DNA of 64,000 nt from Megascapheus bottae (Eukaryota > Chordata > Mammalia > Rodentia > Geomyidae). A program made the position numbers and the translations under genes. The stretch lies in NCBI GenBank assembly GCA_024803745.1, contig JANJXV010000020.1:20190777-20254776 (forward strand), read 5' to 3'. The number at the start of each line of letters is the position of its first letter. The stretch's first letter is position 1. Below the pieces are notes generated by a model. That model made no database searches. It saw only the letters and a list, made by a program, of their open reading frames with translations, and was not told the origin of the DNA. Shown one piece after another: positions 54,393 to 64,000 of this stretch.

Positions 54393-55424
54393 TTCTTTTT
54401 GAAAAAATAGCAACACTGACATATTGAAAGATTTTAACATTTAGTGAAGGACAGATATTAATGGATTTAGTTATTTTTATTTCATTTTCACCAATTCTAA
54501 GGTTTGAACTCCAGATTTTACAGGGTGTAACTTTGAAACTTCCTTATACCTGGACTACTGGGCAAAAAAAGTAGAGTCTGGGTGATTTGTGTCGCTAGTT
54601 TAAATGGACTAAATATCAAATACAGGCAGATTACTTTTGATCTAGAGAGGAGTTGATTTTCACGAATATACCAAATAGTGTCTCCTGTTCATAGTAAACT
54701 GACATGTTCAGGGTCATACTATCCCATGTCACACGTTTTTGTGACATTGCATTCTGTATTAGGTTTGAGGAATCTTCCATCTTATGTTGAGTAAAATTAT
54801 TAACTAATGGGAAGTTAAGGAAGATTCTGATGTTTTATCTGTTTGGGAATTCTTAATAGCTTACCACAAATTCATGGTTGTGTTTTAGATAACTCAGATA
54901 GCTTTTCAGATCCAAGAATAGCTTCTAAATTCTCTAGGAGATCTTATTCAGTATTCAGTGTCCTGTTGCTAAAGTTATAAATAATCACCTACTGAATAAA
55001 TAGCATTCAATTTAAAAGAATACAGAGAAGTGAGCCTTAAGTGACACATTTGAAATATGATCTTAGCATTTCTGCCAGCAAAACAGAGAGACAAGGCAAA
55101 AATTCACAATGATTTAGTCTATAAAACCCTTTACAAAGAATGAACATCATTTGCTGAAAAGGTTTTTTTTTGCTACCTGTGTCTAATGTCCAGGTAAGTT
55201 TCAAACCAAGTAGAGTAGAGACCTGTCACTGAATTGGAAAACACTCAGTCTTCCCCAAATGAAATGTCCTTAGCACAAACATAGCGAACAACATCCTCAA
55301 CATGGAAGAAGTTGGAGGTAGGATGAGGCATGAGGATTATATTGATGACAAGTCTCCTTTAAACAAACGCCTTTAAAACCGTTTAACTTCCTTTGAGAAG
55401 TTCGTAAGCTCTGGCACGTGTTGA

Positions 55425-55595
<171 letters not shown>

Positions 55596-55944
55596 TAAGG
55601 TACCTTATCTTTCCACCTTCATCTCAGGAATTATGAACTACTGCTGAGAGCAGATATCCAAGTTTTAAGAAAATGGCAGAGTTTCAGAACTGATGCAGAC
55701 AAAATTTAGCTAGCTAAATTTCATTACAAGAAAATAAAGAACATTTGAATTATTTTCATGGAAAAAGAATTGTGTTTGGAAGAAAAAGTCCAAATGTATA
55801 TATTGGTAGTTAAGCACATTAAAAAAAGGATTTTATATCTAGGAAAAAATCTTAAATCATGGTTTCTCTTATGAGATCTTATCATCTTCTATTCCATAGG
55901 TCTCAATAATCTGGTAAAGTTATATCAGATTTTCCTATTGCTTT

Positions 55945-56130
55945 TCACACATGTGTGTGTGGGGGGTAATGTATAGAGGGGGCTGTTACAGTTACAGTTA
56001 CATTTGTCAGGTAGTGTTAACCCCACACAGTTTGTAAGTCTAGTCCATGGAAGAACTGGTCCATGTTTTTATGTCTTTGACAACTGCTTAGCTCTATAGA
56101 ACTATTTTTTTTAGTATTTCGTTGAAGAGG
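55945..56130 (-). mobile_element. Possible LINE-1 3'UTR remnant, antisense
   Basis: The stretch with gggggtaatgtatagagggg and gttacatttgtcaggtagtg resembles 18.34 kb and an old LINE-1 3' end in antisense orientation. Confidence 0.45.
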
Positions 56131-58639
56131 TTTATGAAAGTTCTGTCACTCGGTGGATAGCTTGAAAATATTTTAAATCAAGTATTTTAAATTCTCTCTG
56201 GTCCCATAATAATTATATTGCCAGTAATAAAACCTAGTGTCTACCTCATTGCATGGCATTTCACGAGCTCATAAAATCACTTTATTGTAACCTGCCATTT
56301 TATACATCACACTTGTCCTTCATAAGTGTGATAATGCACTTTTTAGGGCTATCTTGAAGTCAGATTTTCTTATATTGCTCAACTGAAGGTATTTTCAACT
56401 GCCTTGTAGAGTTTCTTTTTGTGAATTTTGAATTATCCAATAACTAATATCATGAACCCCATAACGGTAGTTTTGTATTTTATATGAGAATGATGCAAAT
56501 CTATTACAATGTTACTGAAATATCTCTCTTTAAGACATGTTCCAAATAAGTTCTGTTCATTAAATTTAGTGGGATCATATTAAAATTTGAAGCTTAAATG
56601 TAAGCATGATTTAAATAAGAAAAAGTACATTTTTTCCAGGAACATGTTTGCTTATGATTTTTGTGCATGACAAATGTCTATGTATTTGATAGTACCTGGA
56701 ACTTGTCTCCTTGAATTGTTCTGACTCTGGTTCCCATAACTATAAAGGGATATTTTTCTGTAAATAATTTACCTCAGATAAAAATATATTTGATGTTTGT
56801 AGTGGCTAAGGCTATTAATATGAATCAGACTAGGTTTTAGTTCTATTAGTCAAATGTTTCATTAAAAGTTTATTAACAGGATTGGATCCTCATACTATAA
56901 ATCCTCTAAACAATTAACTGACAGGTTGACAAAATGAGTACCAGAAAGCTGAGACTTGTCTTTGACTGGTGGCACTTAAGGGAACAGATAAATAGAGAAA
57001 GGAAAGATGGGTAAATACAATAATAAAATGATAGAGTAATACTGGCCAAGAAATTATTATATTCAGAAATTTACATGTTAAATAGAAGCATTTGTTCAAT
57101 TTTAACTATATTTAACTAAAAATAAAGTTATATATGAAACATATATATACATACAGATTTGTATATGCAATTCCAAGAGGGAAAAAGTGCCAGCAATCAT
57201 TTAAAAAGGAGCAGTAATTATTTAGAATACTAAATGCTGAATTCAAACCCTAATCCCAATAGAAATTATATCATAGCCTATTTGGGGCACTAAAATTTAG
57301 ATTAAAGTATATTTGGCCTAGGAAAGTTAATATTAATACTGAAATTTAAATTTTGGGAATCCTCACTGCTACAACATTCTTCTATTTGACTAACATTCAC
57401 TCTTGATTATAAGACTAGTCAATTAACAAGCCTGACAGCAGAGACAAGTGAAGCAAAGCTTAGCACTGAAAATTCATACTACAAGACTGTAATTTGCCAG
57501 TCAGATTCAAATGGAAGAACTCTGGCAGCATCACTATGAAATCACAAGGAACAGAGAAGCAAAGGAGCCATCATGGAGACAGTAGTCTTAAGACAATCAG
57601 TAACAGAACACGCAAGGAAGATCTTTGATGAAAGAAGAGGAAAGTCTTGAAAAGACATGAATTTTCCTAACATGCCTTTCATTCCTGTAATGCACAGGTA
57701 GAGAAATGGGGTTTGAAAACAGAATGAATAGAAAAAGTATGGGCTATATTTTAATAACAAACCAATGATGAACGTTGCTTAATACCTTAACCCTTTTACC
57801 TCAAAGAAACTACTCTTCTCCAGGATTACATTGCTGAAGATCCCAGGCTGTGATTTTATGTAATTGCATTATATGAGCATTTTTTTTCTTATTCCCTTAG
57901 AGTTTACCTGCTCCTCCTAAGATATTCTGATCTTTCTGTTCTGAAGAGTTTCACTGTTGTGAACTTTATACTGCTCACATCTATGAAGTGCACAAAAGAA
58001 AATTGTTGGTATATTCAACATTTTAAGCTAGAAAGTTCAGAAAGGTTCATTCTATGGCAAATTAACATCTCCTTTTATACATGCCAAGAGCATGTGATTA
58101 AATGTTTACATATATGTTAAAATGTATGCATATCTTGCGTAACTAAGCCATCTATTTTGTAGTATTCATTTTGAAAACCAAACTTAATTATTTTGTCATG
58201 GTATAGGAATATTCTCAGTGCAAACCTCAATGAAATAGAGCTCACTCTTTGGATGCCTGTTGCTTTCAGATATTATGAGTTCTCTTCTGGAAAAAATAAA
58301 TCATTTACTCTAGGAAAAATATATTTGAATTTATCACTTTGTCAAGCCATTATTGCTATGTTTGCATTGGTATTGGCTTGCAATAGTAGTGTAGAAGAGA
58401 ATAAATTAGAATTCTTACTGAATTAAATGTTTTAATTATTAAATAACATTCTAACTGATCATATATAGCACTCTATCCTCTTGAATATTACTGAAAATTA
58501 AATGGTTTAAAAATAGCATAGATTACTGATAATAATTGAAATAAAAATAATAGTCAACCTTGAATGGGATGTGAAATATTGATAAAAATGTAACATGCAA
58601 AAATAGCTAGAAAAATACCACGAATCAAAAGAATGGGAA

Positions 58640-58815
58640 AGGGGAGAATACAATCAAAACATCAATACATAGTTTATAAAAGCTAAGACAAATGAGGGAA
58701 AGAATGGGTTGGGATGGAAGGGAGTGAATGTTAACATGGTGACATTAATCAAAACAAATTTTATTCTCCTTTGTACAACTACTTAAAGATAATAAACCAT
58801 CTTTGAAAAGAAAGG
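58640..58815 (+). mobile_element. LINE 3'-end-like repeat, copy 1
   Basis: A purine-rich part (gggttgggatggaagggagt), then ggtgacattaatcaaaacaa, and an end ctcctttgtacaactactta with AATAAA. It shares these with 60.24-60.53 kb and the window end. Confidence 0.5.
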
Positions 58816-59568
58816 ATGATTATTATCTCAATAGATATTAATTAGAAAGTTTTATATAACTAATAAACTAATTTTCACAGTATACCATATTGAACTACTT
58901 CAAAAAGAATTTAGATTAGAAAAAAACTGTCGTGATATTAGTTCAATAATCTAAGAAAATAAGATGTACCATGAAAAGATATTTCCTGTAATTCTCTAAG
59001 GGAGATATTTTAAAAGGAGATAAGATTTCAAAGCCTTCTCTTTTTTTTGAAGTTTCTCCAAAAATAAATTGAAGAGAGTTGGGATTTGAAGGACAAGGTT
59101 GGGGAACATTTATGTAGCTTAGCAACAAGAAAAATACAATAGTTCTCGCAGAAATTAGAAATTAAAGTCGCAGCCAAGTGTAAATTCCTTTTCCTTTTTT
59201 TTTTTTAAATAGAGGCAAGTAGATAAAGCCTTACTCAGAAAGGTAAAGATTATTCTGCTGTATCATCAGAAGAGGGACTCTTTGTTTGAGAGGGCTTGAA
59301 TATCTCTCACAAGAGAGAGTTTTCCAGAATGAGACTATTGTTGAATCCAATGGGGGGCAAGAAGAGCCATCTGGCTGCCATTTGCCTTTCCCCCTTATGG
59401 AAAACTTACTCCTTAATGTACGTGGAAATGTTTCTGATGCTCTTGGCTGTACAGAGAAACAAACTCAAGAATTTACTCTGCCAATAGGACTTTGAGCAGA
59501 TGTTACTTCATTTGTTAGGTTGACAGCTTGTTTGCTTCCATTTCCTCATTCAGCTGATATTTTCACAG

Positions 59569-59662
59569 TGAATTTCGGGAATTTGAGAATGGTTCCATCT
59601 GCGTAGAGTGTGACTCTCAGTGTGAAAAGATGGAAGATGGCCTCCTCACATGCCATGGACCG
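59569..59662 (+). CDS. ERBB4: ERBB4 exon 14 (cysteine-rich domain IV)
   Basis: This 94-bp exon lies between the acceptor tttcacag and the donor gtaagc. It enters in phase 2 and ends on a complete codon. It encodes [20 protein letters not shown] followed by [11 protein letters not shown], with four cysteines and one NGS glycosylation sequon. A second AG lies 15 bases upstream, at 59552-59553, directly after the better polypyrimidine tract. Its use would add a TGA stop at once, so the downstream AG must be the productive site. The exon that should follow (starting GPDNC in the family) was not found before the window end. Confidence 0.96.
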
Positions 59663-60239
59663 GTAAGCCTGAAACATCTGTGGATGGGTTGGCTGGTTTC
59701 CTATCATGTGTGAAAGTTTAGTATATCTTTGTCTCATTGTATATCCAGCCATTTAATTGCTTAGTTGTAGGGTATGGTAGAAAAACATTAATATTCTATC
59801 CTTGAGAGACTTTTAGTTTCAGTTGTAGAGATAAAGTATTTGAAAATTCACTGTCATATTTTTAATTCACTAAATAATATAATGAAGAAAAAGTATTGGT
59901 ATAAAATTTTCTTGGAAGATGACACATTATTTCAAGGAAACATGCACAAGCCATTTGCTTCAAGGACAGTTATTGGCATACTAAGTAGGGAAAAGTTGTC
60001 ATAGAAAGATCTATGAGGAATAAACTAATTCTATTTTTGGATGGATACAGGAGGAAATAGAAAGGTAATAAAAAGGAATGCTTGAGTTGTGCCAGTCCAC
60101 AAAGCACACAATTTGACTCTTTGCATTGGAAAGGCTATAAACTCACTCCCCAAATTCTTTAGAGTGAGATGCTTTGTATAAAATGAAATATGGCAGATTC
60201 AGGGAAGACTTCAACTAATGTAATTCCTTAGAAAGGCTA

Positions 60240-60530
60240 ACTCACAGTACAACAAAATGAACTCCAGGAATCGGGCATCCAAAATGAGGAGCTGTGATTA
60301 AATGAAGGGGTATTAGGTGGATGAATAGGGGGAAATGCAATCATAAAATTCAATGAATATCTCACAAAATTAATGAAATTGAAGAAACAGATGTGGTTGG
60401 GAGGGATGAGGTAGAATGAAAGAAGGGGTGACATTGATCAAGATTAATGGTACTCACATACTTCTTTATTGAATGGCAACTCCTTTGTACAACTACTTAA
60501 ATATAATAAAAATTTGTAGAAGTAAAATGC
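60240..60530 (+). mobile_element. LINE 3'-end-like repeat, copy 2
   Basis: Contains ggttgggagggatgaggtag, gggtgacattgatcaagatt and ctcctttgtacaactactta, followed by AATAAAAATTTG. The structure suggests a LINE-1 3'UTR subfamily different from that at 33 and 44 kb. Confidence 0.55.
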
Positions 60531-62796
60531 TTTGATATCGAAATAAGGTTTTATAGCTTTCTCTCCATCACATTACAGAATTCAGATGCATTACCTATGT
60601 TAAAACCTCATAGATAAGTTTCATATATCTACTTTTCTAAATAAAGTAACATAGTCATTACAAATAAAGGAAAAAAGGTAGAGGAAATGTGTGTTAGTAT
60701 GGAAGTTCATGGATATGAATAAGGAAAATTGTAACTTTCTTAACTATATTTATCACTTACTTCCTGAAGTGTTGTGCAGGATAGGAAGAGAAACACTCAT
60801 GAACAAAAACCTAAAGCAATGTGATAAGCACTGTGGCAGAGAAGAGCTAATGTAGGAGAATCCAAGGAAGGAGTCTATGAAGGGAAGAGTTGATGCTTTT
60901 ACTTTCTGAAGCTACGTTTAGGGAGAAAGGTTATTTTTTCAGACATTGCCTTGGTTCCCATTTTTAGGAACTTTTTAGTAAAAAAAACATTAACAGTATG
61001 AGTTCATCATTACAAGGTACTGTGCTCATCCTTCTTCAGGTACATTTCCAGTGTAAAATTAGAGTACATAACTCAGTTTATAATATGATGACAAATGTTT
61101 CAGGATAGTCAAGGGCATAGTCAATATTCCCCCATAAAACATATCAATGAGCACTCCAAACTTCCAATAGGCCTCTTGAGCCATTCTAGAACTTTAGCTA
61201 AAGAAGGATATGGGAAATCTGGAATAGGACTACCACAGAAAGATTAAGCTTAGAAAATTAGACCTCTGCAGGAAAAAAAGTGGTATTATATTCTGGGGAA
61301 TATATAACAATCTGTGTTAAATAGATTAACTTATTCCACTCACATAGGGCAAAATCCAAGATAATATCTAAATAAAAGACTTTGCTTTCATGTCTGTGTA
61401 CATGTATTCAACTTACTCCATTTAATTCATCGATCTATTGTTATAATTTTATCTATTCTATGTTACTTTCACTGTGCCAGTACAGTTCTATTGAAAGGGA
61501 AAGGAGAATGTAAAAAGAAAAATCAAATCAAGTTACAAGGGACTTACATATGAGCTAACAAGGTGGCAACCAAATAGAATGGACAGGGTGACAACGCTGA
61601 TGTGTAAAATATGTATTTTAGAAAGGATAAAGTAACTAGTAAAATCAGGTTATTAATGTTGTTCTCATATAATAAATATCCTCAGTTTTTAGTGTCACTA
61701 ATATAATAAGTAGTCAGATCTTCAAGATGCAACCCCTGAATCACTGTAGCAACAAGAGAAAACATTGGAGAGGTTAGCCTCATCTACCTCAAGTATTACC
61801 TTTGTTTACATGCCATTATCCAGAATAAGTCAAATAATACCTCTAATGGGAAGGGAATTGCAGTCTTCAGGCTAAGGGAATAGAAGTAGACACTGGTGAT
61901 AGTAACTGTATCTCTTCTAGTAGTTGGCAAGAAAAAAAAACATTGACCATCAATCAATGTTTCTGTTAGGATTTAGCCTGATAGTGGTCTTTCTACATGA
62001 TCAAGCCTAGAATTAGATACCTTGAAATCAGGAATAAAGAATATTGTCTTTGCTTCCAGTTCCTGTCCTTATATTTATTGGTTCATTCATTGTATCCAGT
62101 TTCTTAAAAACTGTGGGAATATGATAATAGAAGAGAAGGTTTCAGCTACATGTAGATTCCTCTTTAACATGGAAACGAAAGGGGTAACTCTGCATGTTAT
62201 TTCTTTTGAGATTTCTCAAGAAGCATTTTTTGCTCTCTCACCTAAGATATCTTATTTCCTATCATTATTAATCAAATATTAGAAATGTTAAAAATAAAAA
62301 ATATGTGAAAATTCATTTAAATATTAAGGTTGAAATTAATTTATTTCATATTTTTTATATTTCCTGAGTCTTTCTCTATAATATTTTACACCAGGGTGGC
62401 AAAGAAAAATAATCTCATCATTCCATTAGGCAGTTGTGGAACTGCCTAATTTGCTCATAGTAAGTTTAATTCTGTGTTCTGACCGAAGCGTGTCTCTTGT
62501 CTTGTAAATGTCATGCCACTGAGCACACTTGCACAGTAAATGATTCTGTACAATAGATGGTATTATGTGCCTAAGGACCCATGAGCAGGTGTTAAAATTG
62601 GAAGCATGTGAACTATTCTTTTATGGGAAGAAGTAAGCATTTGCCATTGGCAATTCCGTCAGGTAGAATGAGGATTAGGTTCCTAGACTAATTTTGAATT
62701 TTTATTTCTTTATGCTGTGAGTCTCATTCAAAATAGTGAAAAAGGCAGCTGCTTAATTGCACCAACCTCATCCGTCTCAAAATTCCCCAGACTCAG

Positions 62797-62992
62797 CTTG
62801 GCTGTCTGGCTTGCAATCCTAGCAATTTAGAAGGCTGAGATATGAGGATCATGATTTCAAGCCAACCTGAACAGCAAAGCCATGTAAGACTATGTCTAAT
62901 CAACCACCGAAAAGCTGATCAAGTTGTAGAGTGCTAAACTAGAGCAAAAAATCTCAGGGAGAGTTTGGAGCCCCAAGTTCAAGCCACAAAAC
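62797..62992 (+). mobile_element. B1-like dimeric SINE, diverged
   Basis: Contains gcaatcctagcaatttagaa, aagctgatcaagttgtagag and ccccaagttcaagccacaaa. The large pyrimidine tract begins at its 3' end. Confidence 0.7.
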
Positions 62993-62995
62993 TCC

Positions 62996-63080
<85 letters not shown>

Positions 63081-63133
63081 TCTCTCTCTCTCCCTCCCTC
63101 CCTCCCTCCCTCCCTCCCTCCCTCCCTCCCTCC

Positions 63134-63227
<94 letters not shown>

Positions 63228-63228
63228 A
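62993..63228. repeat. Giant (CT)n-(CCCT)n-(CT)n-(CA)n tract
   Basis: About 235 bases almost free of purines until the CA part (63203-63228): CT units, a central CCCT block (about 63091-63136), then CT again. The mirror-like symmetry gives strong triplex potential on the ERBB4 pre-mRNA sense strand. Confidence 0.96.
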
Positions 63229-63699
63229 GAAACCCCTAAACCCAGCTTCATCCTGATTACATTTTTTTTCTTAACATTACTATTAAATCTATATTTAAAA
63301 TTGTTCAAAATAGTTTTTTAAAAGAGTGCATTCTATTACTAATTTACAAGGTTTAGCTAATTTTCAGTTAGCATTGGAGTAACGATATAGAATGAATAAC
63401 CCCAGTCTATATAGTTCCTACTTGGCAGATTGTGCTAGACAATGTTGGACTAACAATAGGATCCCAGATCACAGTCCAAATCACTAAAATATGACAACAT
63501 TCTCTCTCTGTATATACTTACTATATCATATTAATCTAGATTGTTTTTAGTACTTGCTCAAGCCTGTAGACATGGATAGATTTAGTGAATCTAGTTAGGA
63601 GAACTTACAGGAGAGACTACCCAAGCATCTCATGGCTATCCAGTGCCCCCCCAAAAGAAAAATATAACAAATTGAGGTGCATTGTACACAAAAACTCTT

Positions 63700-64000
63700 T
63701 TATTAAATGACAGAAATTCAATACATAACCTAGAGTTAAGATAAATATGGGAATGAAGGAGTTATGAGGGGTTGGTAAAAATGTTGACAAAAGTGATACT
63801 GATCAAGATTCACTATTGTGTGGGCTGGGAGTATAGCTTAATGGGAGAGTGCTTGACTAGCATGTATGAGGCCCCGGGTTCAATTCCTGGATATCACAGA
63901 AATGAAAAAAGTAAACTTAAAAAAAAAGAAAAGAAAAATACCTTAAAAAAGATTCAATATGCTCATAACCTGCTTTGATGAATGTTAATTCCTTTGTATA
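63700..64000 (+). mobile_element. LINE 3'-end-like repeat, copy 3, with SINE insertion
   Basis: Has gagttatgaggggttggt, gtgatactgatcaagattca and a terminal gttaattcctttgtata at the window end. It is split by an ID-like SINE. Confidence 0.55.
63817..63948 (+). mobile_element. ID-like SINE monomer with target-site duplication
   Basis: Has gggctgggagtatagcttaa, gagtgcttgactagcatg and the B-box region cgggttcaattcctgg, then an A-rich tail. Flanks aagattcactat (63805-63816) and aagattcaatat (63949-63960) match at 11 of 12. There is no right monomer, so it differs from the dimers elsewhere. Confidence 0.85.

Larger units (their letters stand above)
59663..64000 (+). other. ERBB4: ERBB4 intron 14, 5' part
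   Basis: Contains two copies of a LINE 3'-end-like repeat (60240-60530 and about 63700-64000), a degenerate B1-like SINE followed by a giant CT/CCCT/CT/CA tract (62797-63228) and an ID-like monomer (63817-63948). I see no recognisable element in 60540-62790. No exon 15 is present. Confidence 0.85.

Noticed and set aside
58193..58426. 77-codon frame in intron 13 as a small gene or cryptic exon
   Set aside because: No start context, no splice borders, no recognised domain. AT-rich and consistent with chance.
62954..63321. Frames with SLSLSL or RERERE repeats (also at 1213-1527, 27259-27515, 49535-49869)
   Set aside because: Translations of CT/GA, CCCT and GAAA microsatellites, with no real protein.
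63817..63893. tRNA gene
   Set aside because: The A- and B-box-like layout belongs to an ID SINE with an A-rich tail and target-site duplication. A proper cloverleaf and anticodon arm are not evident.
59663..64000. ERBB4 exon 15 within the window
   Set aside because: I looked for a frame starting GPDNC with flanking AG/GT and did not find it.

Overview
The window is vertebrate, specifically mammalian, nuclear DNA. It is AT-rich and CpG-poor, with short exons inside kilobase-scale introns and dense SINE, LINE-1 and microsatellite content. The only protein-coding gene I can support is ERBB4 (HER4, an EGFR-family receptor tyrosine kinase) on the + strand. Ten consecutive exons are present, numbered here as exons 5-14 by homology with EGFR/ERBB4. 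They total 1,160 coding bases, and every exon has AG/GT borders and compatible phases. They encode most of the extracellular region: cysteine-rich domain II with the dimerisation arm (exons 5-8), ligand-binding L domain III (exons 8-12) and the start of cysteine-rich domain IV (exons 13-14). The promoter, signal peptide, domain I, transmembrane segment, kinase domain and 3' end lie outside the window.

Layout: 1-2791 end of intron 4; 2792-2857 exon 5; an 18.7 kb intron 5; exons 6-9 clustered at 21.5-28.6 kb; exon 10 at 32.9 kb; exon 11 at 35.7 kb; exon 12 at 38.8 kb; a 16.5 kb intron 12; exon 13 at 55.5 kb; exon 14 at 59.6 kb; then intron 14 to the window end. The introns hold (i) a dimeric SINE with an ID-like (tRNA-Ala-like) left half and a characteristic right half, (ii) a second dimeric SINE with a B1/7SL-like left half joined to a related right half, (iii) older B4-like and ID-like SINEs, (iv) 5'-truncated LINE-1 copies, of which two (33.0-34.6 kb minus, 43.8-46.1 kb plus) carry long ORF2 segments, (v) older LINE remnants including a likely CR1/L3 fragment near 18.7 kb, and (vi) many long microsatellites.

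The SINE set indicates a rodent. The ID-like plus unique right monomer resembles the IDL-Geo SINE described from Geomyoidea (kangaroo rats, pocket mice, pocket gophers), so a geomyoid rodent is my best guess. That is inference from remembered SINE structure, not a database match.

I found no operon-like system, no second gene and no clearly new biological system. The most unusual structures are a 60-bp-arm near-perfect palindrome abutting a truncated LINE-1 (2296-2438), a perfect 16-bp hairpin at a junction of SINE fragments (6015-6049), inverted LINE-1 pairs inside intron 12, a decoy splice acceptor before exon 14 that would introduce an immediate stop, and a repeated compound segment (48.2 and 50.2 kb) inside intron 12.
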